A DNA stretch of 64,000 bases, taken from the NCBI GenBank assembly GCA_004009845.1, contig RMBW01000130.1:23780-87779 (forward strand). The letters run 5' to 3'. This document shows, in pieces, positions 49,201 to 61,628 of this stretch. The notes under the pieces are model-generated. The model did not search any database. It was given only the letters and a program-made list of their open reading frames with translations, and was not told where the DNA came from. Origin of the DNA: Davidsoniella eucalypti. Taxonomy: Eukaryota; Ascomycota; Sordariomycetes; Microascales; Ceratocystidaceae. How positions within the stretch are numbered: position 1 is the first letter of the stretch; the number at the start of each line of letters is the position of its first letter. The position numbers were made by a program, and so were the translations under genes.

Positions 49201-51772
49201 ACTTCTGGCCACGCTATAGAGCTTTGGGCCCTGCTTTTGCTGAAAAGGACAATGGAGTGTCTTGGTCGTATAGTGCGAGCTTCACTGTTTTATCGAAAGA
49301 ATCCTTCTAGAGGTACCTCTTGGCAGTGTCAAACGCCGTCGACAAAACGAAACATATAAATATAACGATTCTATTGGCTATGAAGTCTCTGATCAAGATT
49401 CTAGCCGTCACTATTATGACATACACTTCTAGACCTGGGCATGTTGCATGAAGGATAGCGGCATTATCGGCCTGGAGCATTGATAAAGTGAAGAAAACAG
49501 CACAAAACAACACACAGCATAGATACCACACCAACTACGTCCATGTTTCACAGGAGGGGTTTAGGAGATGAGTCTGACGCGTTGTACGCTGGAAGTAGCT
49601 CGGGCTTGGTGAGTAAGTTTGTTTTTGTAGTACGGGGTCCTGCTCTCCAGACGTTTGCATAATTAGCCCGTCCCTCTGATATGTATGTATCTCTATCCAA
49701 CACGAGAGAACGCTACACATATACGACTTAGAATTTGCCCAAGGACGGTGATGCAAGAGTGTGTTTATTACTTTTGTTAGGGCGTAGTTGCCAGGGATAA
49801 ACCCTTCTCGTCCACTCAAAGGATAGGCCATCCTGGCTCACAATAAAGCTGTGTATCTCGCCATAAACTTGAAGTAAAAAAAAGAGAAAAAAAGGCCATG
49901 CCGAGCCTCAGATGCTGTTGTTTTTGCTTGTCTCTTCACCGGAATTTAGGATCCTCGCTATTATCTTTACTTGAAATCTTACTTACTTTCATGACGCTTA
50001 ATGCCACAAATTGATCGAACCCTAGCTCGCTCTGCATTGTTTTCTCCTACCCGCTTAGCTTGTTTTTTTCTTTCATTTTCTTTCAGTATCATTTCAACTT
50101 TTGAAGCTATGCTATCCCGTCGGTTCGCCGTTAATATATATATTTTTAATCGAGCTATTTAGTCTATTTTTTCTTCCCAACTTTGGCTACTACTCTCCCT
50201 CTTTCTATAGCCACCGTACTGCATGCATATAGTTAAACTCGTGGCTACTATTAATTTTTGATTTTGATCGGACGTGCCTAATACAGCATCTAGGCTTAAC
50301 CATCCGCTGCCATTTTATTGTTTTAGATACGAATTTCTTCGGTTGCTCGCCACTTGTTAGCAAGCCTAAATACATACTTACAGATGCGCTCTTACTATTC
50401 GTACTCCTGCTGCCATGTCCTGGAGGGCCAGCCGTTCTACGGTTTGGCCTTGCTTGGGGGAGGGAGACAAGACTAGAGACGAGGAAGGGGGTGTGTGGTT
50501 TCCTCTTCTTCAAGACTCGCTTCAATATTTGGCAAGCCGCTGATTTCCAATGTGCCGGGCCTACTATCTACCGCCAGGACTTGATATATTCAAATACTGT
50601 TATTTATCATGGCGAAGACCATGTTTCCCCTACGCACTACGACTGTACTACTACTACCAGGAAGTAGTATATAACCTTCATGGACCGTCTCCCCTTCTCA
50701 TGGCATCGTGATATCTGTTCCTAGCCATCTTCATCTCTATCTTCCGTCTTCCATTGTCATAAACCCCCTCTTTATATTGCCGATTAGAGCTCTATTTTAG
50801 CTTGACACGACACTCCTTCCCCATTCTTCGGGCCCGTCTCTCTATCTCAAGCAGGCGGGAAGTGTTCTATCTTCTTCTTTCTCTTCTTGCCCTCTTTAGG
50901 TATCATTTCTTTACTTCTACTTCTGGCAATACTTATCGTCGTCATATCTTCTGTGAATTTGCCTCGAGGTGCCTTCTGCGAGCCGCCAAATTTACTGCTT
51001 GACATAAAAGAGCGGGCTTTCTAAGAAATAAGTAGCTTCTCTGTGATTCTGCCTTGTCTGGAAAAGAAACCAAAGAGAAAAAAAGATTAGGAATATTGCT
51101 TGATAGCCTCTTTTTTCTATATTCTCTTTCTGCACAGACTCAACTGCACAGCGTTGTTATACGGCCGGTTGGTTTTCCTTGCTCTATTTATTAGTAGCGT
51201 CTGAAATCCCCCTCCCTGCTCTACTATCAACTTCAGCTCCCAGGACGTATAAATCAAGCCCAACTCCCTTCTCCCGACTACCCGTGGCTCTCTTGCATCT
51301 AGCTCTGCTCGATATTCCACTTGCTGGATAGTCATACTACTCTGTGTCTTGTTTTCCTTCACTCTGTTCCGTTCTCTCGGCTGTAAAAACCCCAGCCAGT
51401 TGTATGCATGCAAACATATCAGCACCAAAACATCGTCACTTCTTATATCCTTTTTCATCTGCTCTGGGCCCCGTTTACTAGCAGCGATTAAAGTCTACCT
51501 CGAACCACGCAACAACGCAACAAAGAGAACCTTTAGGCCGTCACTGCTATTTAAGTGCTTGTAGCCCAGCTTACTCGCTCGGCAGCTCTTTTAACGCTTG
51601 GGCTTCTAGTCTTCTTTATTTCTTCAAGTTCCCACCGTCCTCTGCTACTCTGTATTTTAATACTGCAGTATATCGCTACTATACTTTAGAGCCTATCTCC
51701 TACGTTTTTCCATCTTTTTTTTTTCCTGTCTTATTTTCCTTTTAGCATACGCCGCTACAACAGACTGCCACA

Positions 51773-53791
51773 ATGGTCGGTGTTCCTGGAAAGTACAAAG
51801 GCTGCGAAACCTGCCGCAGAAGAAGAGTCAAGGTATGTTATCTACTACGCTTCTACCGAAAGCTCAGCATGAGCCGACCTTCGTCTTGTCTATATTGCTG
51901 TTTCCAAGTCGCTATACTGCGGTAGAGCTGCTGCTTTTAAAACCACGGCCTTGGTAGTACTGGTGGGCCTGTATGGCTAATCCAGACTCAAATCCTTGAA
52001 CCAAGCGGCCTTGATACAAAGCAGCTTCTGGATGCATTCTCCGGACACATGGTCTCTAGACGAGATACCGCCATCTCCTCTTTGGTTGCCCTTGTTCCAA
52101 AACAGAGTGCCACAAGCTAACCATATATCTACATTTTAGTGCGACAACATACGGCCAACGTGCCGCAAATGTGCCACCACTGGACGTCGCTGTGAAGGCT
52201 ACGAGCGCCAGATGATCTTCATCACTGCTACGCCTGAAGATGGTGGTCGTTGCTCTTCTCACCCACCACGAAGCACTTCCAAAAAGGCCAAGAGTGATGG
52301 CGCCAGCATCAAAAGCCAGGGCTCTAGCGGTAGCCAGAACACCTCGCCATCACCGCCTGCCTATCCTTCAGCCGTGTATCCCATGTCTCAGCAACAACAG
52401 CTTCCGCTCATTTCTCCACCCATCTCCCATGCGCCAGCCATGCCGCTGCTCTCGCCCCATGAGCCGTTACGGTCGGCGTGGGAAGACATCATACTTCTCT
52501 CGGACAAGCAGCAGGCGTACTATCCCACCCAGATCTTCTCGTTGCAGACACGTCTCGGTCATGTTGCCCACGGGGATGGCGGCACGGTTCGTCCACCACA
52601 CTACGAAGTTCCTGATCTACGGCCTATCAGTCACAGTCGTGAGTTCAGTATTGCAGGCCAGTGCGTCGTCAACGTCGAGCAGAACGACCACAAGACGCCA
52701 GCAAGCAATAACGGACTCTGCACATTCCTCTACGAAGTCAGTAACCCACAACTTACCATACAACAAGGACCATGTTGGCTAACTTTAGGCTTCTGTGGAT
52801 TATAGCCAAACAACTGCACCAGCTCCGTTAACGAAGTCCCGCAATGGAGAGGGGCCGAGGACTATGTTGGCAGCGTCCAGGCTGCCGGCCCGCACGCTTT
52901 TAGCACATTCCCTGCTCATCACTTCTTCTCCCGTGTCTACCGCCCTTCTCATGTATGACAATGAAAAACTCTCTTGATAATCTGCTTCCGCTGCATTTTC
53001 ATTCTGACTCTTCATAGATTGCCTGGTCTCTTCTCACCCGCAAACAAACCCATCTTGTTCAACGTGACTGGGCGACTGTGCCCTGGGAATATCACCCCAA
53101 GTCACTGACTGACCATCTATTCGATATTCTCGTTCAACTACCCGGTATTCTTGAGTCCTCCGATCTCATCACGCCCGACGTCCCCTCGCTAGCCAGACAA
53201 CACCGTATTCAAGAGCTGCTCACGAGCTGCCTTTACATCGAGCGTCAACTCAATGAATGGTGCAGCGATGCTGCTCGAGGTGACGAAACTCGCCGTCACA
53301 GCTACTGGATCGACCGCTCACACCATACTGAGGCTTCAATGCCGTTCACTGAAACCTTTGTCTTCATAAACAGCGCTACCGCTATCAGTTTCCTCTTCTA
53401 CTGGATGTCAAGCCTGCTGCTTGATCGGTGCATATTGCAGTTGCACCGCATGTACTTCCAGCCTGCCATTGACTACACTGTTAGTCTATACACGGGGTTG
53501 CCTGCTGAGCTTGACATCGACATCTCACACTACCACCGTGATCATATCTACGCCAACAACATCTGCTGTGCCCTGGACTTTGCCCTGACTTCCTCTACTC
53601 AGCCTGATATCCTCATGGGCCCTTTGGCCATTGCGGATATGTATTTCAAGGAGCTCCAGGCTGCTGGACAGGGCCAAGGCCAACTGGAGACTATGTGGTG
53701 CGATGGCTTCCGGCGCAGACTCTCTGGTAAAGGTCAAAGTATCGCTGGCGTTGTTGGCTCGCGCCGGTGGAGCGACTATGGTAGCTTCTAA
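51773..53791 (+). CDS. Zn(II)2Cys6 transcription factor, 4 exons
   Basis: Exons 51773-51832, 52140-52736, 52806-52952 and 53018-53791 (introns of 307, 69 and 65 nt) give 525 residues. The zinc cluster is split by the first intron: cysteines 11 and 14 are in exon 1, and 21, 28, 31 and 38 in exon 2 (CETCRRRRVK | CDNIRPTCRKC...C). A Ser/Pro-rich linker precedes a C-terminal helical region of the fungal-TF type. It includes AFSTFPAHHFFSRVYRPSH joined to IAWSLLTRKQTHLV, which appears only after splicing. Intron 2 uses a weak donor (GTCAGT), but other choices hit stops. The target is unknown. The long gene-free stretch and pyrimidine-rich leader upstream are typical of heavily regulated genes. Confidence 0.85.
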
Positions 53792-55051
53792 TGGCCATGC
53801 AAGACTACGCTTTTCTTCTGTCAACTCACTCTTCTTTCCTTCCCCGTCTCCTGCTCATGACTCTTCCTTTTACGACTCTTTTCTTTGTCTGTTATTTCTC
53901 TTCTCGTATCTTTTCTTTGGCGTACTTTTTTTTTTAACACATTCTATTTCTTTTTCATACTACTCTTGTTTTTATTTCGTTTCCCTTTTGATACCAAGAC
54001 TCGTCTTTTATCAGGATGACTTGGTTTATATAGTAGCATGGTATTCAAGATAGGAATCTTGGCAGTAGGCCATCGCCATAGCTTGGCTATTCAGTTGATC
54101 TCATAGGCGACTTCCATCATGACCGCTTTCCTTGATTGGACATCATGGTCGACTGTTATTTTCTATGGTTGGATATATTTCGGTACGAATTCTTGGGCAA
54201 TTTTTATATGGCATATTGGAACGGATATATTATATATTGTGTGTCAGACTGTGTGGTAAATGAATCATTGGGGAAACACGGCGCATGTAAGCGGCTCAGA
54301 GGGCAACGATTAACGATTTCTTTTATTTCCTTTTTACATATATATAGTGTTTGTTTTCAATCTACAGCTTCTTACTTTTTCTTCATCTGACATTAAATAT
54401 TGAATTAGGGATAACTACTTGTCTATAATTTGTAAAGCCTTGAGGCCCTATAGTTTTGATACTAGATTATCTATCTCAATGATGCATTCTATATTGTACT
54501 ATACACCATGGTTGTTTATCAAGGCTATACAAGGCGGTAGCGATAACTATTCACTGCTGTGATTACTTAGAGCAAAACGTATAGATATAGTTAGTTGTCG
54601 TCACTATTATGATTTTATCTCTACATGTCACCAGTTGTTATAAAACAAGGTAAGCAAACTAGCTATTATGCTTATGAATATCCGACGTTGTGCCGTAACA
54701 GCTCTACCCCGCTTTTGCGGTAGCTCTGTAGTAAACTCGAACTACTAACCAAAGCTTCGTCACAACTGCAGCCTGAACCCAGGGCCACATTAGCATTGTC
54801 CTGCCTGATGGCCGCTAAGACGCCGCTATTTTTTGCGGCTAATTGTTATCGAGCCCACTACAGATAGTAGCTAAGCTTTCTCCACGCCTTTTTGGCAAGC
54901 CGACCAACATCACATACAAAACACCAACTACGAACTATCGCCAATATCTCAATTCTACCCCAACATTGTAGAATTGACTTGATTCTCTGGTTCTTTGGAT
55001 TGATCTATTTCTGTACAATAATAACTCGAAGAGAATCTTGCATTGCCCGTC
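53792..55051. other. Intergenic, no gene seen
   Basis: A 1.26-kb gap between the third regulator and the proteasome gene, both on the plus strand. The first 200 bp are T-rich 3' flank. No recognisable gene. Confidence 0.55.
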
Positions 55052-56195
55052 ATGGCGTCTTCCTACGATCGTGCGCTTTCCGGTATGTCAATACGTCAAT
55101 AGTTGATCCGTTCAGCCTTGTATCGCGAGCCCTTGTAGCTAACTATTTCTCTAGTGTTCAGGTACGAAAAACGTATATCAACGACTTCTATGCTAAAACG
55201 AGCACCACCACTGATATTCTTATAGTCCCGATGGACACGTATTCCAGGTCGAATATGCTAGTGAAGCTGTCAAGAGAGGTGTGTTACCAGTCCCCTCCAT
55301 GCATCTATGCCCCTCCTCGACCTCCCATGCCACCATGATGTTGTTGTTTTGACAGCTCAAGATATATGTGTCTGCCTAAGCTAGTACCAAACATGTCTAA
55401 TATACCTCTCGCTTGGTAATTAGGTACCTGCGCCGTCGGTGTCAAGGGCCAGGACGTCGTCGTCCTCGGTTGCGAAAAGCGCTCTGCTATGAAGCTCCAA
55501 GATACCCGCATTACACCCTCAAAGCTCGGCCTACTCGATAACCACGTCTGCCTTGCCTTTGCCGGTCTAAACGCCGACGCCAGAATTCTCGTCGACAAGG
55601 CCCGTATGGAAGCTCAGTCTCACCGTCTTACCGTCGAAGACCCTGTCACTATCGAGTACATCACCAAGTACGTCGCCAGTGTACAGCAACGCTATACCCA
55701 GAGTGGTGGTGTGCGTCCTTTCGGTATCAGCACCTTGATCGTCGGCTTTGACAAGGGCAGCGATGTTCCCAGACTTTACCAGACTGAGCCCTCTGGTATC
55801 TACTCAGCATGGTAAGTAATCTTCTATCTACCTTTACTTACAAGCTATATAGATCTAACACATCATACAGGAAAGCCAATGCTATCGGTAGATCAAGCAA
55901 GACTGTTCGCGAGTTCCTTGAGCGCAACTACAAGGAGTATATGGACCGTGACGCTACTGTACGCCTTGCTATCAAGTCACTACTAGAAGTTGTTCAGACT
56001 GGTGCCAAAAACATTGAAATTGCTTTGATGGCGCCAGGCAAGAGCATTGAGATGCTACCTCTGGAAGATATCGAGGCATTCGTCAAGAGTATTGAGCAGG
56101 AGAAGGCTGAGGAGGCTGCCAAGAAGAAGACAGGACGGACACCTGGATCTGGCTCCGCCGCGATATTGACTCGTGGTCCTGATGATGCCGAGTAA
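55052..56195 (+). CDS. PRE6: 20S proteasome subunit alpha 4 (PRE6/PSMA7 type), 5 exons
   Basis: Exons 55052-55082, 55155-55161, 55226-55278, 55424-55811 and 55871-56195 give 267 residues. It is one of the seven alpha-ring subunits of the core proteasome. The N-terminal alpha signature SYDRALSVFSPDGHVFQVEYASEAVKRG is rebuilt from four exons, including one of only 7 nt (TGTTCAG) that supplies Val-Phe and part of Ser. Then follow CAVGVKGQDVVVLGCEK, the RPFGISTLIVGFD segment and the SAWKANAIGR motif. The C-terminus is acidic with a KKK stretch, as in many alpha-4 proteins. The catalytic threonine of beta subunits is absent, as expected. The gene converges on the CHY zinc-finger gene 367 bp away. 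Confidence 0.95.
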
Positions 56196-56562
56196 AGATC
56201 CTTTTACAAAAAGCCCGGTAGTCTTCTTTGTGTTCTAAAGTTCCAGAAATTCATATGAATCAACCACAGCATATTACATGTTTAATGAAATTATTGAGAC
56301 GCCTACATACTGGCACATGTATATCCCACTAAGTATGATTCGCTTACATCTCCATGGCTACTATAGTATTTGACATTACACAAGCATATTGTCCGCGTTT
56401 CCGTCTATTAGGATGTTTTAAAACATCGTGTTATAATTTTTATAAAGTCATATAATCGTTAAATTCACAATCCCCATGTTTATGATGATTCCCAGAGGGT
56501 TCATACAACTACCAGAAAACCACATGGAGGGTTTAATTATCACACTCTTCCTCTCGAAATGC
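56196..56562. other. Convergent spacer, no gene seen
   Basis: A 367-bp AT-rich gap between the stop codons of the proteasome and CHY zinc-finger genes. It presumably holds both 3' ends. Nothing else seen. Confidence 0.55.
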
Positions 56563-57116
56563 TTAACCCAGTCTATCGGCATGTGGTTGGATATCGAAGA
56601 TTGTGACGCCATCTTTACCTCTTTTGCGATCATCTTTGAGCATTCTATTATCGACACGAGCGTCCTCGCCTTCAACCTGCAGAGCAGCCTTAGGTATGAC
56701 AGCTTCTAGCACGAAGTGGTTATCGCAGTGAGGGCAATATTCATCCGCCTCCTCGAACTCCTGGGCATCTTTGCGGAAGCACTTCTTGCACTTCTTGCAG
56801 GCAAATGCCATGTCGAGCTGTTGACGAAGAGGGTGTTGCTCGCTTTCGGCATGACAGTCGGCGCAATCGAACCACTTGCGGCCTGTTTGGTTGTGAAGAT
56901 CGACATGTTAGCAAGATCAGATTCGTGCGGTTTTCAACCGATTGTTGAGAGTATTTGTGCTATGGGATAGTCTCAAGCTTTTTATAATATATCGGCTCGG
57001 AACGTACAGCAAGGGGCGCGGATAGAAACTTGTGCGTTGAGGATGTGTTTGCTAGATTTGACTCTGTTAGCACGGAGAAAGGACTTCAAGACATTGTCGA
57101 GAGAATCTTACCACAT
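56563..57116 (-). CDS. HOT13: HOT13-like CHY zinc-finger protein, 3 exons
   Basis: Exons 57116-57112 (5 nt), 57051-57008 and 56882-56563 (minus strand; introns of 60 and 125 nt) give 122 residues. The spliced start reads MCKHILNAQVSIRAPCCRKWFDCADCH, then CKKCKKCF and YCPHCDNHF, giving the Cys/His pattern of the CHY zinc finger. Yeast Hot13 acts in the mitochondrial intermembrane space, where it helps the Mia40 import pathway by removing zinc. The tail of this protein after the finger (VEGEDARVDNRM...) is charged and typical of filamentous-fungal members. The first exon covers only ATG plus two bases. It is chosen because TG+C restores the conserved leading Cys-Lys-His; a start at an internal ATG would remove half the metal ligands. 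Confidence 0.88.
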
Positions 57117-60100
57117 CGTGATTTCTAAGTAATTGATAAAGTAGTTCAGGTGACTATTGGCTACTGTGACAGTCAACACACGTTAAATTTGGATAGGAGA
57201 TCTAGCTGATAAAGACCCTTGATTCAATTTGTAGTGCTACTTGATATCATCGTCTCGATAAGCTAACGGAAATGGTGGGGCATTGATGCACTATAGGGTT
57301 TATAACCCATATTTTATTAGGGTCCATTAACCCTATATTGTGTCATGAAATGAGGAAAATAAATCTGCAAAATTATAGCTTGTCTAAAACATTATAACTA
57401 AGGATAAAATAAAAGTAAAAATATTCAAAGATATATTCTTGACGTTTTGTATAATGTATTTATTTTAAAAAAAATCTTACATTGAATATAACGATACGCG
57501 GTTTACACTGGATTTTGTACATAAACATATAGAATGAATGATAGGCTATATAAGGGACAACAGGTAGTGCTTGAAGAAGATAACTGTACGACTGAAGGAC
57601 ATAAATGGGGGTACAATCAAGGTACTACCTGCTCTAAAAGATGTGGGTGGGTGGGTGGTGAGGTAGCATCGTGAGGCAGGGGCTCGATTCTTCCTGAAGC
57701 TGTTATCATGAAGTTATTGTGTTAGTGAAACTAATCTACCTGCTGGAATCAGTCTCCTTATAAGCTTTGTTGATGATGAGTTGAGATGTATGTATGTACT
57801 TTTAACACTGGGACCCTGTCATATTGAAGATTGCTCTATGGTTTATTTATATAAGCACGAACCACCAACCAACGAGGAATTGGAAATCTGTTTCTTCTTG
57901 GCATTTTGACGCTGTTGCATCGATAAGCCTTAAAAAGGCCAAGCACGAGCGTAGAACTTACCGCCTAAGCCGATGGGTGAATCGTGAACCACAGGGGACT
58001 TTAAGCAGGATGTATGTATCTGTACGTTGTTAGACCTTCGGCATATTCTGCCAATAATGAATCGAATTAATCTTTATGATAGCAACTAATTGGTACGCAT
58101 ACGTGACCGATTTATTATCAGCTTGTTGTCCAAGCTTTCTTTGCTGAAATGTAAGACATGATGCATCTTTCAGCAAACAAGGCTCTTTTATAGAGCCTCT
58201 CTCCTTACCTTCTTTTGATCAATGTGCGTATATTCTTTTGATTTGGCCTTGGGAGGTTTTTTTTGTCCTGCGTGATTTGACTGGACCAGCAGTAAATTTG
58301 AGAAGACAGGAGATGAGATGATAGTGGTTAAGTTGCATTCTCGAGGGCGAGGGTCACACCACTGCATAGCGACGACATATAGCATTCCCTTTTGGGGCAA
58401 GTAATCGATTGGGTGCGTTCAATGATGTATTGAGACTTTCGAAGTGTCCCAGTTGGGTAGTAATGTAGCATTGAAATGGCTGTTATAGTAGTATTCACAA
58501 TCTATGTATACATACATATATACGTACATATGTGATGCCTATGATTATGTGCTGGGTAATTCAGAGTTTTATATTGTCATAGATATCACGTCGGTAGAAT
58601 CATCGTTATCTGTTTATTGTCCTTTCTTTGACTAGCTACATATAGTTACAAACACATATTGACACCGATTTTCTTGAGCACTTGATCTGCGGCAAGGTCT
58701 TCTCTTCTTTTGCATCTGGATCTATGTGTGATTTTCATGTGAAACCCATCAATGATCTAGAACAGAATATAGGCATAGTGACTTTTATATCCTAGTAAAA
58801 ACAGGGTTCTCTTCTGATTTGTAGACCATAGAAACATGTCGATCACTGGTCGCTTGCTTATGGATGAGATTGAGTAGATTTATGGTATCAGATTCTCCCA
58901 GGTAAGAAAGGATGGGCGTGTTTATCTGTGACAACCATATTATGTATGGGTATATACGCTGGGCCGAGGAAAAACGAGGCGAAAGAGTATGACTATAACC
59001 GATAGTTATCAAGGGATGATGTATGAAATGCATGATTTAGAAGAGGCTTGTCATTAGAGAATATATACAGTTAGGCATCTGTCTGTAGCTATCTATAGCT
59101 GGGTGATGATGATAAAAAAACCATGCAAGAGGTACCTTTTATCTACATATCATTGTAATAGGAATAGGAATAACTGTCGTAATATAAAATGTGTTATGTT
59201 CTTGGGTTGTACTAATAGCGGGAATCTTTAGCTTGCTAGTTATTGTTCCTACTTGATTGGACCTAGCACACTAATTTGCTGATGACTTGCCACAGTCACT
59301 GACATGTATTCACTATCTTAGAGCTAGATCTACCAGCCACTATATTGCACACATCAATGAGTTGTCGTTCTGGTAGAATTCGGGTTGGCGAGGACGGCCG
59401 GCTGCAGTAAAAGCTGCAGTAGTTCCATGTGGGCATGTGGAGATTTGTAACATCGAGCTATCTGGCTTGGTGTCTTGAGGGGGAGAAGGAAGCAGGAAGA
59501 TGTAAACATCTCATATGATCAGTGTACAATTCCGGTTTAAAGATGAATGTATACATAGTTGTGCTTGGTTTGGTAGCGGTGGTTGGTGACGATTTATGCC
59601 TATGCTTAGTAGTTAGCCATGCCTGATGTCAGATTGGCGACTTGATGCCTGACCTGTCTTTCTTTTTCTTTTTATACCCGGAGATTTTCGAGGTCTTGTA
59701 GAGTGTTTGAACTTGACTAGGATAAGGAGACTAAATAGTAGAGAAGATATAAACTACAGCGAATTAGAAGAATTAAAAGAAAAAAGAGACAGTCGCTCCA
59801 CTTATGGTCTTGCATTTTTTGCTTGGGAAGGAAGAGAATTTGCCGCCTTCCTTTCGACGTCAATTTGCATACAACCATATGTCCAACCAGCGCCTGAATT
59901 TCTGTTTATTTTTACTGCCATTCTCCGAGCTATCGTATCGTGTATATCGGGCTTTCGATATTTTGCATCTCATGTTTTATGCTATGGTTTTTAGATGCTG
60001 CCGCAGCATTGAATCGATCAGGTGAAGGCCCATTAACGGCATCTGCAACATCCTCTCATCGTTCTCTTCGGACATCACGACATCGTCATCGCCATCATAA

Positions 60101-61628
60101 TATAGCATTGCTCGGCATCTTGTTGCTCCTGGCGACATCGCTATCGGACTCTCTTGATGCGTCCGATAGCCACCATCGCCAGACTCGGCAAATTCGGCAG
60201 AGACAATCGGTTGTATGCATATGTACAATGTGCAAATAGCTCCATAAGATGTACAGCTTCACCAAGCATCAACAATACAGCTGCAGAGCGGGTTCGTGTT
60301 CCCTTCTTTCTTTCGAACCCTGTACCCGCCACGCCTCCCCCGGACAAAACAAGACAATCATCAGCGTTCTAGTTATCAAGGCTTGGCTTGGCTGGGGTAC
60401 CATGGTTCTGAGGCTCTCGAAAACAAGCAACGCTGCAAGTATACCGTCCCAGAGCTTTCGGCATTAGTGCAGTGCATCGGTGGTTTGTAGGCTCGTTTTC
60501 AGTGTGCTCAAATTGCCACTAGTGAGCAGATCTGAACTTGCGCCACTGGCTGTTAGTTGTAAACTGGCTTGGTCGTACCCTAAGAGCCCTCCTGGCCCGA
60601 TACTACATACAAATATACGCTGCATCCCATCGAATCCTTTACTGGCCAACTGGCCTGGCCTGGCTGAGCTTTCTGGTGGACAGGACCTTACAACTATTCC
60701 TGACAATTTTCCAATTTCCGTTGTTCTGCTTCTGCTTTCACGAGCTTCTTCTTGCATTCCCAGGGAGCTTTACCTGCCGCTGCTGTCTGTGTTTGGCGGC
60801 CTGTGCTCTCTGCCTTTCTTCGTTTCTCTTTTCAATACCTTGCATACTTTAAGAGTTATCAGTACAATACAGTACCAGTGCTTTGTCTGTCTGTGCCTGA
60901 GTTTGAGTCTGAGCTCAGGTCTGCGGCACACACTCATTGCTTCCACCTTGGCGCTCCTTTTTGCTATTCATTTTCATTTCTATTCTCGAGATCAACAGGT
61001 GTTTGCTTTCTTTCTGGTAGAGACCCCTAGTTTTACTAGTTTCCGCGTCTTGCTGGGCTGGCGGACCGTCTACCCTCATTTATCTTATCGATTTTCTACT
61101 GAGTACTTCCATTGGCCTGTCGGCATTGACACCGGCTGTTTATCAGCTTTGCCTTTTAATCTTCTCTTGTTTCTTTTCTTTGTTTTTCTTCGAAGCCTCT
61201 GTCTCAAGCAACCTCTGTTGCTGTTTTCAACACCATCGTTACTACTATTATTTGATCGTCAAAGAACATCATCATGTGCCTTTAAATACATGGTGTCGGT
61301 TTGGTTCTTCCCTTTGCTAGTTTGATAAGAAAAAAACGCGCCGGCTTTATCAATCTATCTCTATCCTCGCTGCCACTTTTCTCTTTTTTTCTTGTCAGCG
61401 TACTTTCCACTGTTTTCCCGGCAAAAGTTACAAAAAAGAACAACTTACACGTTCAAAATTGGAAAATTTCCGCCGTGTAATTCTCGTCGCGAACCTGAAA
61501 TTAGTATATTGCAGCCACATTCACATTCTTTTTTCTTTGGTGGTCGCGCACTTGATTTGCGCATCTGGCCGCCTCTAGGCTGATCACCTTGGATCCATCA
61601 TCGTGAAGAGGCTCTTTAGTATCGAAAT
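57117..61628. other. Divergent intergenic, no gene seen
   Basis: A 4.5-kb region between the CHY zinc-finger start and the potassium transporter start. 57290-57500 is very AT-rich and holds a palindrome (separate entry). From about 60700 to 61600 the plus strand is pyrimidine-rich, consistent with a long transporter leader. A longer open frame near 60480-61325 has no domain and its composition matches the leader, so I do not call it. Confidence 0.5.
57292..57337. repeat. AT-rich palindrome with TATAGGGTT arms
   Basis: TATAGGGTT (57292-57300) and its exact complement AACCCTATA (57329-57337) flank an AT-rich centre that contains a second, imperfect inverted pair (ATAACCCAT / TTAGGGTCC). It could fold as a cruciform or be the core of an eroded mobile element. 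Confidence 0.55.

Larger units (their letters stand above)
32921..51772. other. About 18.9 kb without a recognisable protein gene
   Basis: None of the frames here is long, none has family motifs, and none could be extended across plausible introns into a conserved protein. What I do see: a poly(A) micro-insertion (37131-37168), a 747-bp retroelement insertion (38381-39127), a decayed repeat (40110-40268), a short tandem of ACTAGGAT units near 39953-39970, T-rich tracts near 46717-46770, and pyrimidine-rich leader-like sequence from about 50000 on. The rest appears to be unique sequence. Non-coding RNA or a long regulatory region for the downstream transcription factor is possible but not shown. 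Confidence 0.6.

Noticed and set aside
49981..50040. tRNA B-box-like GGGTTCGATC on the minus strand
   Set aside because: The flanking bases do not pair into a T-stem and no A box or acceptor stem could be placed.
60236..60255. AGCTCCATAAGAT, shared 13-mer with the end of repeat copy A
   Set aside because: Too short, no poly(A) run and no flanking duplication. It may be a chance match.
60480..61325. Open frame of about 280 codons before the potassium transporter
   Set aside because: Composition is the pyrimidine-rich leader pattern (Leu/Phe/Ser/Cys-rich), with no domain or conserved motif. More likely 5' untranslated sequence.
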